Below, piece after piece: positions 1-6,637 of a stretch of 11,672 nucleotides of DNA. This DNA comes from Nitrospirota bacterium (lineage in GTDB: Bacteria; Nitrospirota; Nitrospiria; Nitrospirales; Nitrospiraceae). The stretch lies in the NCBI GenBank assembly GCA_020028195.1, contig JAHWYE010000021.1, forward strand, positions 1 to 11,672, in the 5' to 3' direction. Under the pieces are notes generated by a model that made no database searches, was not told the DNA's origin, and saw only the letters and a program-made list of their open reading frames with translations. Position numbers and translations under genes: made by a program. Each line of letters begins with the position of its first letter. Position 1 is the first letter of the stretch.

Positions 1-245
1 AAGAGCCCTTTCGGAATAAAGAGCCCCCCACCGTTCTCGACAATGAAGGGCTGGCGATGATTCAAGCGGAATCGGATCGGCTCGACCTCGGCCCGTGTTT
101 TGCTCGAGGCAAGCACGAGCGGGATCTCGTCACTTTGAAGGGCGTGCAAGGCCTCGCTGGCAGCATCGAATGAGTAGGTGAGCGGATCGAGCAGGCTCCC
201 ATCCAGATCTGTGAACACAATCATCTTCGGCATGCGGTTGACCAT
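1..245 (-). CDS. Mannosyl-3-phosphoglycerate phosphatase-like HAD hydrolase (5' part only)
   Basis: Only the first ~81 residues are inside the window; the gene continues beyond the left edge. The translation begins MVNRMPKMIVFTDLDGSLLD, which holds the HAD motif I (DLDGSLLD, nucleophile Asp followed by acid/base Asp). LASSKTRAEVE (motif II Ser/Thr region) and PFIVENGGGLFIP follow. That combination is characteristic of the HAD-IIB mannosyl-3-phosphoglycerate phosphatase (MPGP/YedP) family, which dephosphorylates mannosyl-3-phosphoglycerate to the compatible solute mannosylglycerate. The substrate is inferred from the family; related glycosyl-phosphoglycerate phosphatases are possible. ATG at 245 is preferred. 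ATG at 233 or 224 and GTG at 263 are in-frame alternatives, and none has a strong Shine-Dalgarno. An in-frame stop lies at 270-272. The gene is divergent from the membrane-protein gene at 431. Confidence 0.8.
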   Translation of the reverse strand, partial: MVNRMPKMIVFTDLDGSLLDPLTYSFDAASEALHALQSDEIPLVLASSKTRAEVEPIRFRLNHRQPFIVENGGGLFIPKGL

Positions 246-265
246 CCCGGCTTTGGTTGGCACTG

Positions 266-276
266 TCGATTATCGA
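266..276. promoter_or_regulatory. 11-bp palindrome over a -10-like hexamer between divergent genes
   Basis: TCGAT-T-ATCGA is a perfect palindrome with a single central base. Read on the minus strand it contains GATAAT (274-269), a good -10 match about 24 bp before the ATG at 245. No convincing -35 lies at 16-18 bp. It could be an operator or simply part of the promoter of the minus-strand HAD gene. This is weak evidence. Confidence 0.2.
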
Positions 277-342
277 AGTTCGCAGACACGCTACTGGAAG
301 CACTGCGACAACGCAACCGCATATGAGAACGTAGAAGCGGAT

Positions 343-371
343 TTGACTTCACCTGGCAAACGCTTCACACT
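343..371 (+). promoter_or_regulatory. Candidate sigma70-type promoter of the membrane-protein gene
   Basis: TTGACT (343-348, 5/6 to the -35 consensus) is separated by 17 bp from CACACT (366-371, only 3/6 to the -10 consensus). Transcription would start near 378, giving a ~50-nt leader before the ATG at 431. The spacing and -35 are good and the -10 is poor. Confidence 0.3.
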
Positions 372-430
372 TTCCAGGAAAGAGGCACGAGGCCATTCCA
401 TCACCTCATGTACCTCACGCTTTGAATCCT

Positions 431-847
431 ATGTGGACTCCGCAACTCAACGCGGTCCTCGGCAGTCTGGCAGTGACCGTCGGCTTTTGGCTCACATGGG
501 GTGAGATGCCGCTCGCCTTGGCGGTTGTCGTGGCCCTCTGTGCTGCCGCGTTTCTCACATGGCAAGGCTCCAGTATTGCAGTTGTCTGGGCCTGGGCCAC
601 GTTGCTGCTGGGCGTGGAGAGCCTTGCCTGGCCGATTGTGACGATGGTCCAAGTGCGGATGGCCGTGGCAGAACCCACCGATGAGCAGATGGGACACATT
701 CTGATTGCGGTCCTCTTCGGCCTCTTCTCGTCCATCTTCTGGTTGACCTTCGCCTACGGTATTTTCAAGTGGGTCTGGCGAAAAGAGGTCGCCGCATCAG
801 CCAGCGACAGGGAGCCCAGAAGGCAGGTCGGTCAAAAACCCCACTAG
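431..847 (+). CDS. Small four-helix integral membrane protein, function unknown
   Basis: 138 residues from ATG 431; an in-frame TTG at 422 would add three residues. I do not recognise the family. Hydrophobic segments at about residues 7-24, 25-44, 47-70 and 88-116 indicate four transmembrane helices. The sequence is rich in Trp/Phe, with only a short polar loop (about 80-88, EPTDEQMGH). The C-terminus from about residue 117 is basic and hydrophilic (RKEVAASASDREPRRQ), so it is probably cytoplasmic by the positive-inside rule. No signal peptide cleavage site, catalytic motif or metal-binding motif was seen. The start is uncertain because no Shine-Dalgarno lies at normal spacing before either start. 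It stands alone, divergent from the HAD gene and convergent with priA, so the neighbourhood gives no functional clue. The long hydrophobic open frame ending in TAG makes it likely to be real. Confidence 0.65.
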   Translation: MWTPQLNAVLGSLAVTVGFWLTWGEMPLALAVVVALCAAAFLTWQGSSIAVVWAWATLLLGVESLAWPIVTMVQVRMAVAEPTDEQMGHILIAVLFGLFSSIFWLTFAYGIFKWVWRKEVAASASDREPRRQVGQKPH

Positions 848-935
848 ATTAACACTACGTTATCCCGTCCATTTTCGGAGTAGCTGGGGTGGCCCCCTAT
901 CGTTGAGCCCGATATCCGCACATCACTACTCTCCA

Positions 936-1056
936 GAGGGCCGGCTGGACTGGCCCTCCTGCGCCCGTCACGACCCGTTGAATCCAAAGAGCAACAGGTC
1001 CCCCGGCCCATTCCGATGTGCGCGCTCTTGGAGCACAGGGGCAGTCCAGCCGCCCC
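936..1056. repeat. Twin hairpins with identical loops in opposite orientation (REP/BIME-like, or bidirectional terminator)
   Basis: This element fills the spacer between two convergent genes, from ~90 bp past the membrane-protein stop to 9 bp before the priA stop. Hairpin 1 (936-958) has a perfect 7-bp stem, GAGGGCC/GGCCCTC, with loop GGCTGGACT. Hairpin 2 (1038-1056) has a 5-bp stem, GGGGC/GCCCC, with loop AGTCCAGCC, the exact reverse complement of the first loop. The 11 bases 942-952 can therefore pair with 1042-1052. Inside lies a further pair, CCAAAGAGC (984-992) with GCTCTTGG (1024-1031), 8 bp with one bulged A. There is no T-run on either side, so it is not a classical intrinsic terminator. 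The rest of 848-935 shows only a tiny GGGG/CCCC hairpin (886-896) and no gene. Confidence 0.55.
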
Positions 1057-1064
1057 GACCCCGC

Positions 1065-3401
1065 TTACACCATCTCCACCGGGTCTATATCCACATCGAA
1101 CTTCAACCCACCCCTTCCCGGTCGCTTTTCCAGGACTTCCAGCGTGCGCTTGACCACCACACGAGCTACTTCGGCGTCGGCCGATTTGACCAGCAGGCGC
1201 CAGCAGTGTCTCCCTCGGACGCGGGCCACAGCGGCCGGAATGGGCCCCAAGATTGTAATGTCACTGCCGAGGGTCTCGTGGGGAGGCGGTCTCTCCTCAC
1301 CGGCTGATCGTTGTCGGAGCGCTGCCTTGAGCAGGCCGGACCATCGCTCGGCTGCCTCTCTCACCAGTGCGGGGTTCGTACCGGACACGCGCAGGCTGAC
1401 GAGGTGAGTGAACGGTGGATAGCCGACCGACTTGCGAAAGGCCAGCTCTTGGTCGTAGAAGCCCGATTCGTTGTAGCTGACCACTGAAGCAATTGCATGG
1501 TGAGTCGGCAGATAGGTCTGCAGCACGATGGTCCCGCCCGCCTCTCCGGAACGGGCCAGCGCCACCGCATCCAGGAGCGCATGGTAGGTTCGCTCGGCCG
1601 ATCGGAAGTCCGGCAGATGTAGGCCCGCGTCTGCATGCGGGAGGCCGACGAACCCCACAGGAGGACGCGGGAACCCTTGAAACAGCATCTGGGTGCCGAT
1701 CAGGATATCAAACTCTCCGGCCGAGGCCAGACGGCGAATTGCTGCTGCCTTCCCAGGAGTCGGAGCGGTGTCCCGGTCCAGCCTGCCGATCCTTGCACCG
1801 GGAAATAGGCGCCGGATTTCTTCCTCGACACGTTCGGTGCCGAACCCAACCGGCTCAAGACGCGCTGCGAGACAAAGGGTGCATGTTTCAGGGACCGGAA
1901 CGGAGGCGCCGCAGGAGTGGCACGCCAGTCGGGCAGCTCGTTTATAGAAGCTAAGCGTCACGCTACAGTGCGGGCAACGCTGCGGGCCGCCGCAGTCCAG
2001 ACAGAGAAGGGCTGGCGCGAAGCCTTTGCGATTGAGGAACAGCACGACCCCTGCCCGAGCCTCCAGGGCGGCACGGATTCCGGCGACCATGGGCTCTGTC
2101 AGGACCGCTCCGGGGAGGAATCGGCGAAGATCCACCACCTGGATCGCCGGTGGGACGACACCGTCGTCAGAAATCCGCAGCGCCTCGCCGCTGGCTCCAA
2201 TCGCCTGCACCGTCTCTAACGACGGATGGGCCGAGCCGAGCAAGAGCACGGCCTTATCCTGGCCGGCACGCATCCAGGCAACTTCGCGGGCATGATAGTG
2301 GGGCTCCGCCTCTTCTTTGAATGACGGATCCTCTTCGTCTTCCACGCAAATGAGTCCAAGGGAGATAAGGGGCGCAAAGACGGCTGACCGCGTCCCCACC
2401 ACGATGCCGGCGGTCCCGGCTCGGATGCGACGCCAGACTTGCCCGCGCCTTGTCGGTGTCAGCCCGCTGTGGAACAACTCCACCCGGTCTCCCCATCGCG
2501 CTCTGGCCAGCTCGGCGATGGCCGCGGCCCTGATTACCTCCGGGGCTAGGATCAGCACCGTCCGATCCCGCGCAAGCGTCTCCTCGGCGGCCCGGATCAC
2601 GTGGCTCAACCGCTGCGCCGCCGGAGCTTGGAGCAAGAACAGCCTGGGCTCGGCTCCGTCGAGAGCCCTGCGGAGTTGATCCCACCAAGCCATCTCCCGT
2701 GGCGGAACCGTAGCTGATTCCTGTGGTTTGTGAACTTGGCTCGGTGAACCGGCAGGAGTCATGTCATTGGTCGGCGGACGGCGCGGCTCAGTCCGGCTGT
2801 CCTGGTCACCCTGACGGTCTCGCTCAATTTGTCGCACCCACTTGCGGCGTGCCAGCGTCCGCAGTGTGCGAGCCACCGGGCCCGTGACTGTTCGACGCAG
2901 AGAGATCAAGGTCAGCCCCTTAGGCGCGCTGGCGAGTCTCGCGAGGATCCGGCAGGCCGTGGATGTCAGTCGCCCCGCACTCTCTTGCCTCTTTGTGCCT
3001 GTCTCAGTGATGAGGTACCGAGACGAGCGACGGTGTGCCAGCAAGGTCGGCAGAATCAATCGGACGCACTGGCCCCAGGGGGCCAAATACCGTTCAGAGA
3101 CCAAACGAGTTAAGGTCAGCAGGTCTGGGGCGAGGCCCGCTTCTGCGGCCTCGCCGATGACCGACGCAATCTCACGCAGTCGTCCCGCCACGCGACCCCT
3201 CGTCGTAGGATCTTGCTCATCACCGCGACCGCATTGCGCGGCCAGCGACACGACTACGCCCTCGAGCATGCTTGGTCCAAATGGAACCCGGACCCTGCTT
3301 CCCACCTGCAGGCGATCTCGGAGCTGATCTGGAATCGCGTAAGTGAAGGACCTGTTCAGATGTCGAGGGACAACGACTTCAGCGAAGGCCGGCAGATCCA
3401 T
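1065..3401 (-). CDS. priA: PriA-family primosomal protein N' with degenerate helicase motifs
   Basis: 778 residues from ATG 3401. PriA reloads the replisome at stalled forks; the family is a zinc-binding SF2 helicase. The N-terminal 3'-DNA-binding domain is clear (residues ~6-24, FAEVVVPRHLNRSFTYAIP, then VGSRVRVPFG). All eight zinc-knuckle cysteines are present (467, 470, 476, 479, 494, 497, 507, 510). Motif Ia (VLILAPE), GTRSAVFAPL and LGSAHPSLET are recognisable. Walker A is lost: LLQAPAAQRLSH stands where the family has G-T-G-S-G-K-T. The DEEH box has become EDEE (354-357). The arginine-finger motif QVAGRAGR is replaced by AVALARSG. ATP-driven unwinding is therefore unlikely, while DNA and partner binding may persist. 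The open frame reaches a TTG at 3476 and an ATG at 3461. ATG 3401 matches the usual PriA N-terminus and lies downstream of the -10 at 3472-3467. It shares a strand with the OmpA-domain gene upstream (~180 bp gap). Confidence 0.88.
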   Translation of the reverse strand: MDLPAFAEVVVPRHLNRSFTYAIPDQLRDRLQVGSRVRVPFGPSMLEGVVVSLAAQCGRGDEQDPTTRGRVAGRLREIASVIGEAAEAGLAPDLLTLTRLVSERYLAPWGQCVRLILPTLLAHRRSSRYLITETGTKRQESAGRLTSTACRILARLASAPKGLTLISLRRTVTGPVARTLRTLARRKWVRQIERDRQGDQDSRTEPRRPPTNDMTPAGSPSQVHKPQESATVPPREMAWWDQLRRALDGAEPRLFLLQAPAAQRLSHVIRAAEETLARDRTVLILAPEVIRAAAIAELARARWGDRVELFHSGLTPTRRGQVWRRIRAGTAGIVVGTRSAVFAPLISLGLICVEDEEDPSFKEEAEPHYHAREVAWMRAGQDKAVLLLGSAHPSLETVQAIGASGEALRISDDGVVPPAIQVVDLRRFLPGAVLTEPMVAGIRAALEARAGVVLFLNRKGFAPALLCLDCGGPQRCPHCSVTLSFYKRAARLACHSCGASVPVPETCTLCLAARLEPVGFGTERVEEEIRRLFPGARIGRLDRDTAPTPGKAAAIRRLASAGEFDILIGTQMLFQGFPRPPVGFVGLPHADAGLHLPDFRSAERTYHALLDAVALARSGEAGGTIVLQTYLPTHHAIASVVSYNESGFYDQELAFRKSVGYPPFTHLVSLRVSGTNPALVREAAERWSGLLKAALRQRSAGEERPPPHETLGSDITILGPIPAAVARVRGRHCWRLLVKSADAEVARVVVKRTLEVLEKRPGRGGLKFDVDIDPVEMV

Positions 3402-3466
3402 CACGGCAGGTTGGCTCGAGACAGGAAATTCAGACTCAGCGGCACACAAGACGTGCGGCATGCGGC

Positions 3467-3495
3467 ATTCTACCAAGCATGCCTGAGTGGAACAA
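3467..3495 (-). promoter_or_regulatory. Candidate promoter of priA
   Basis: On the minus strand TTGTTC (3495-3490, 3/6) is followed after 17 bp by TAGAAT (3472-3467, 5/6 to TATAAT). Transcription would start near 3460, so the in-frame TTG at 3476 could not be used and the ATG at 3461 would be essentially leaderless. This favours the ATG at 3401. The -35 is weak. Confidence 0.4.
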
Positions 3496-3582
3496 CCACG
3501 CCTTCAAGGACCGGCGTTGCTCAGCTCAATAGGGGGCGAGCATCCTGAGGGTACCCTGGTGACCGCAGGAGCGAGGGTTCTG

Positions 3583-5058
3583 TCAGCGAAGGGTGCCAGG
3601 CGGCTGATCGGGCGGAGTTGAAGGAGCGTCGGGAATAGATGGCGACGGAGGTTGTCCAACTGGGGGAGTTGGTGTTGGTTGGTCCCCAAGCGACGGCGTG
3701 TGGGGCGCGGCTCCAGCGTCAGGCTTGCTGAGAGATTGCTCTTCCGACGGCTGTGTCGGAGTGGGTGGAAGCAGGACGATCTCGACGCGGCGATTCACTT
3801 TGCGGCCTTCTTCTGTCTCGTTGCTGGCTATCGGCCTCGTGTCTCCATACCCGACCACCGACATGCTCGCCGAGTCGAGGCCTCCCTCCTCGATGAGATA
3901 CCGTACGACGCTAGTCGCGCGAGCCTTGGACAGCTCCCAGTTTGACGGAAACTTTTCTTGCAAACTCGGACCAATCGGGACATTGTCCGCATGCCCCTCG
4001 ACTCTAAAGTGCTTGTCGGGCACATTTTTGAGAAGCTCGCTCACTTCTTTGAGGATCTTGACTCCCTCCGGCTTTAACCGAGCCTCGCCGGAATCGAACT
4101 CGATCAGGTCCACCAGCTCATCCAGACCAATCCTCAGGCGATCCCCGATCCGCTCGGCCGCGATCGGGGTGCGAGTGGAATCAGGCTCGTCCGGCAGCCT
4201 AGCCACCTTCTCGGGCTTGCTGGCCAGGCGCTCAAGCTCCTCCCTCTGAGGTTTGAGCAATTCTTCTTCCCGCCGAACCGTCTCTGTGGTGGCTTCTTTG
4301 AAAATAAAGCGGTCTCCACGCAGGAGCGGCGCGGTCGAGCGTACAATGAGGCCCGTCGCGGTGGTGTCCTCCAAGGCGACAATCTTCAGCTCGCCGATGA
4401 CACGGTTCGGCAGACCAGCCCCGACCCTGAAGACTTCGAGTCGGTCTCCGAGCTGTAACCCCTCTTCGCGACCCCAGTCGATATAGACCACATTTCTTTG
4501 GCCGATCAGAAACCGCGGCTGTTGAACTTCCACAATCATGCCAGGGTTGTCGGATAGTGTCCGGCCTGAAGAGACAGCATCCTCGTGAGGCGGCGGCGCA
4601 AACCGGATGACTCGGTCTCCCGGAGAAATATTGGCGTACGACCGGAGAACGCGGACAGTTGTCAGCTCGTGATCAGTCTTGATTACTCTGACAATCCCCA
4701 CGTTTTCAAAGAGGTCGCCTAGATAATTTCCGCGCTGAGGGTGGTACACCTCTCGGATGCGTCTGTAGATGGTATAGAGATCACCCGGAACCACTTCCTC
4801 AAGATGACTAAACCGCAGGTACAAGAGATCGGTCATCCCGATCAGCATCCTGTTGCCGGTCGTCTGGTTGTCGCCCGTGAGCTGGCTGACGACCCCGTCA
4901 ACCGGCACACTGACGCGGATGAAGCCAGAGGAATATGCGATGGCGCCGTCCCCCCTCGTCACGGCAAGCAGATCGGCCTCTGCAGCGAAGGCGCCGTGCG
5001 AGAGCAGCAAGGCCCAGGCCAAGGGTGGGAGAAAGAATGTGGTTAGCCTGTTCACCAT
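3583..5058 (-). CDS. Exported OmpA/MotB-type peptidoglycan-binding protein with proline-rich tail
   Basis: 491 residues from ATG 5058. A signal peptide covers about residues 1-26: MVNR, a hydrophobic core, then GAFA before AEAD, an A-x-A signal peptidase I site. Residues ~35-255 are a beta-rich region with two repeated halves, each ending in a GD-R-[FV]I-like turn (SPGDRVIRF, LRGDRFIFKEA); this resembles FlgT C-terminal or LysM-like folds, but the assignment is uncertain. A charged linker (~256-304, EEELLKPQREELERLA) could be helical. The C-terminal OmpA domain (~314-430) has GHADNVPIG, FPSNWELSKARA, VVGYGDTRPIAS and GRKVNRRVEIVL. It is closest in style to MotB and should bind peptidoglycan from the periplasm. 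It ends in a ~60-residue Pro/Ser/Thr-rich tail. No lipobox and no beta-barrel were seen. An in-frame ATG at 5091 would extend it by 11 residues but sits on the predicted -10, so 5058 is preferred. It is upstream of priA on the same strand. Confidence 0.82.
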   Translation of the reverse strand: MVNRLTTFFLPPLAWALLLSHGAFAAEADLLAVTRGDGAIAYSSGFIRVSVPVDGVVSQLTGDNQTTGNRMLIGMTDLLYLRFSHLEEVVPGDLYTIYRRIREVYHPQRGNYLGDLFENVGIVRVIKTDHELTTVRVLRSYANISPGDRVIRFAPPPHEDAVSSGRTLSDNPGMIVEVQQPRFLIGQRNVVYIDWGREEGLQLGDRLEVFRVGAGLPNRVIGELKIVALEDTTATGLIVRSTAPLLRGDRFIFKEATTETVRREEELLKPQREELERLASKPEKVARLPDEPDSTRTPIAAERIGDRLRIGLDELVDLIEFDSGEARLKPEGVKILKEVSELLKNVPDKHFRVEGHADNVPIGPSLQEKFPSNWELSKARATSVVRYLIEEGGLDSASMSVVGYGDTRPIASNETEEGRKVNRRVEIVLLPPTPTQPSEEQSLSKPDAGAAPHTPSLGDQPTPTPPVGQPPSPSIPDAPSTPPDQPPGTLR

Positions 5059-5086
5059 AGAAACTATGCAAAATGCTAACGAGCCA

Positions 5087-5114
5087 AACATAGCAAATCA
5101 CGCTGAGAAGTCAA
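5087..5114 (-). promoter_or_regulatory. Promoter of the OmpA-domain gene
   Basis: Minus-strand TTGACT (5114-5109, 5/6) is followed after 16 bp by TATGTT (5092-5087, 4/6). Transcription would begin near 5080, just past the in-frame ATG at 5091-5089, which lies within the -10. This selects ATG 5058 as start, with a ~20-nt leader lacking a Shine-Dalgarno. Confidence 0.5.
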
Positions 5115-5549
5115 GAAGTTTGAAGAATGTGCGAGTTTGACAGGCCGTTCTAGCGGGTGGTAAGGTAGGTGCCGCCAGGAAGGAAGTCGATTCGCCAGTG
5201 GACAGGAGACCTGCTGTGCATGAATCGAAGCGAGCCCCTGGGCAGGCTTCCGCATCAGGGGAAGGCCAAAGACGCCGGATCGAGACACAAATCCATCGGC
5301 GGAAGAAAGCGAAAGCGGTCTTCCCGCTCGAAGCCGAATGGGATGCGCGGTCAAACCGCCTTCCGGTCGGTCTCAGGATGCCCTCGGACAAGATGAAGCA
5401 CGCGCCCACCTCCGACTAAGCGCCGCTTGGTGCCACTTCTTGGTCGCCAGACCTCAGCCCGGTCAAGCAATCAGAAAACAAGATGATTCTAGGGTCGAAA
5501 AGAAGGCGCCTAGGGCTTTCGGCTGGGAAGGGTTAGGTCCTTTGTTCGC
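5115..5549. other. Long non-coding stretch between divergent genes
   Basis: About 435 bp, with a further ~70 bp of nuoA leader, separate the OmpA-domain gene (minus) from the nuo operon (plus). Short open frames occur on both strands (up to ~100 codons), but none has a recognisable domain, a good ribosome binding site or sensible composition. The longest minus-strand one overlaps the OmpA-gene promoter. Local inverted repeats include CCCCTG (5235-5240) with CAGGGG (5256-5261). I compared the segment by eye with SRP RNA and RNase P RNA signatures and found no match. A small RNA or regulatory region cannot be excluded. Confidence 0.4.
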
Positions 5550-5579
5550 TTGATTTACCAAGCACATACGAGCTAAGAT
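5550..5579 (+). promoter_or_regulatory. Candidate promoter of the nuo operon
   Basis: TTGATT (5550-5555, 4/6) and TAAGAT (5574-5579, 4/6) are separated by 18 bp, placing the transcript start near 5586 and leaving a ~38-nt leader before the nuoA GTG. It is the best-placed -35/-10 pair in the upstream gap; both boxes are moderate matches. Confidence 0.4.
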
Positions 5580-5623
5580 GCCCACTCTGTTTTAGTAGTC
5601 ACGGGGTTGAGGGCGAGGGGGTT

Positions 5624-6007
5624 GTGAGCGGCGCAGAATTGCTCCTGGACTATTTGACCCGGTATTTCTCCGTTGTGCTGTTCATCGTGATAGCGCTGGG
5701 GTTTGGCGTGGTAACGTTGCTTGCCAGTCATCTGGTTCAGCCCAAGTTCCCGGAGACGGAAAAGCTCAGCCCGTACGAATGTGGCAGCGAGCCGTTCTCC
5801 GACGCGCGCATGCCGTTTCCGGTTCGGTACTACATTTTCGCCATGCTCTTCGTCATTTTCGACATCGAGGTCATTTTTCTCTATCCGTGGGCGGTGGTCT
5901 TCGATAAGATCGGCCTCATCGGACTGGTTGAGATGCTGGTCTTCATCGGGCTGTTTCTGGTGGCATACGTCTACGCCTGGAAGAAGGGGGCGCTTGAGTG
6001 GGACTAA
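5624..6007 (+). CDS. nuoA: NADH-quinone oxidoreductase subunit A
   Basis: 127 residues, normal for NuoA/NDUFA/ND3, a small subunit at the junction between the peripheral and membrane arms of complex I in the cytoplasmic membrane. Three transmembrane helices are seen at about residues 14-36, 66-90 and 95-118. The diagnostic loop KLSPYECGSEPF (47-58), with its conserved Cys, links helices 1 and 2. FDIEVIFLYPWAV (79-91) carries the conserved acidic pair (Asp80, Glu82). The start is GTG at 5624: a GAGGG Shine-Dalgarno lies at 5609-5613 with 10-nt spacing, and a second G-rich stretch (5615-5621) is very close to the start. It is the first gene of the nuoABCDGI run and is followed by a 111-bp repeat-bearing spacer. 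Confidence 0.96.
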   Translation: MSGAELLLDYLTRYFSVVLFIVIALGFGVVTLLASHLVQPKFPETEKLSPYECGSEPFSDARMPFPVRYYIFAMLFVIFDIEVIFLYPWAVVFDKIGLIGLVEMLVFIGLFLVAYVYAWKKGALEWD

Positions 6008-6021
6008 GCGGAGAAGAGCCG

Positions 6022-6101
6022 ATGGCGTATTGCACATGGCCTATGGTTCGGAGGACGCAGCGGAGTTTCTCGATTGCCATCAGCCATTAACCATCAGCCA
6101 T
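6022..6101 (+). repeat. Heptad-repeat inverted-repeat element in the nuoA-nuoB spacer
   Basis: ATGG recurs at 6022, 6036 and 6043 (7-bp multiples), and CCAT, its reverse complement, recurs at 6077, 6084, 6091 and 6098 (exactly every 7 bp). The right part contains a perfect 11-bp direct repeat, CCATCAGCCAT, at 6077-6087 and 6091-6101. The arm ATGGCCTATGGTT (6036-6048) pairs with AACCATCAGCCAT (6089-6101) at 11 of 13 positions. The element ends 17 bp before the nuoB ATG, leaving the nuoB ribosome binding site free. Confidence 0.65.
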
Positions 6102-6118
6102 ACGCTCTTGAGGTTCAC

Positions 6119-6634
6119 ATGGGACTGATACAGATCGGGCGGCATGACAAGGACGGGGAACTGGACATCATCACCACGTCGCTGGAAAAAGTCGTCAACT
6201 GGGCGAGAAAAGGCTCCTTGTGGCCCATGACATTCGGGTTGGCCTGCTGCGCTATCGAAATGATCGCAGCGGTCTCCTCGCGCTATGACATGGATCGATA
6301 CGGGGCCGGTGTATTCAGGGCCTCCCCTCGCCAATCAGACTTGATGATTGTAGCTGGCACGGTCTGTCGTCGGATGGCTCCCGTCATCAGGAAGATCTAC
6401 GATCAGATGCCGGAGCCCAAATATGTCATCGCAATGGGCTCGTGCGCGACGTCCGGCAACATCTATGACAGCTACAGCGTGGTGCAGGGGGTGGACCGCT
6501 TCGTGCCGGTGGACATTTACGTGCCGGGGTGCCCCCCAACTCCCGAAGCGCTATTCGATGGCATCTTGAAGCTGCAGGAGCGCATCATGCAGAAGCGGGT
6601 GTTCGTCAAACAGCCGGAACAGGTGAGAGTCTAA
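6119..6634 (+). CDS. nuoB: NADH-quinone oxidoreductase subunit B
   Basis: 171 residues from ATG 6119. NuoB/PSST holds the terminal [4Fe-4S] cluster N2 that passes electrons to quinone at the interface with NuoD. The N2 ligands are visible: the tandem Cys43-Cys44 (FGLACCAIEM), Cys109 (MGSCATSGN) and Cys138 (PGCPPTPEAL). Their spacings of 65 and 29 equal those of E. coli NuoB. YDQMPEPKYVIAMGS and VVQGVDRFVPVDIYVPGCPP are family signatures. The open frame extends upstream to a TTG at 6074, but that extension lies in the repeat element. ATG 6119 has a TTGAGG ribosome binding site at normal spacing and gives the standard N-terminus. Cys83 (GTVC) is an extra, non-ligand cysteine. Confidence 0.96.
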   Translation: MGLIQIGRHDKDGELDIITTSLEKVVNWARKGSLWPMTFGLACCAIEMIAAVSSRYDMDRYGAGVFRASPRQSDLMIVAGTVCRRMAPVIRKIYDQMPEPKYVIAMGSCATSGNIYDSYSVVQGVDRFVPVDIYVPGCPPTPEALFDGILKLQERIMQKRVFVKQPEQVRV

Positions 6635-6637
6635 TTT

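Noticed and set aside
408..425. Five-codon mini-ORF (ATG to TGA) whose stop overlaps the TTG alternative start of the membrane-protein gene
   Set aside because: Looks like a leader-peptide arrangement, but the only upstream purine-rich stretch is too far away and such short frames arise often by chance.
936..958. Intrinsic terminator for the membrane-protein gene
   Set aside because: Strong GC hairpin, but no T-run follows on either strand; kept as a structured repeat instead.
5161..5260. Resemblance of GGAAGGAAG-type sequence near 5180 to the SRP RNA apical loop
   Set aside because: The flanking bases do not form the expected long helix and the conserved loop bases are not all present.
5098..5409. 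Minus-strand open frame of about 100 codons upstream of the OmpA-domain gene
   Set aside because: It overlaps the TTGACT/TATGTT promoter of that gene, has no recognisable domain and no ribosome binding site; composition looks like chance coding.
5169..5553. Three short plus-strand open frames in the gap before nuoA
   Set aside because: Very basic, low-complexity translations, overlapping each other in different frames, with no family resemblance.
6074..6118. N-terminal extension of NuoB from the upstream TTG
   Set aside because: It would be encoded by the heptad repeats; ATG 6119 has a good ribosome binding site and gives the normal NuoB N-terminus.
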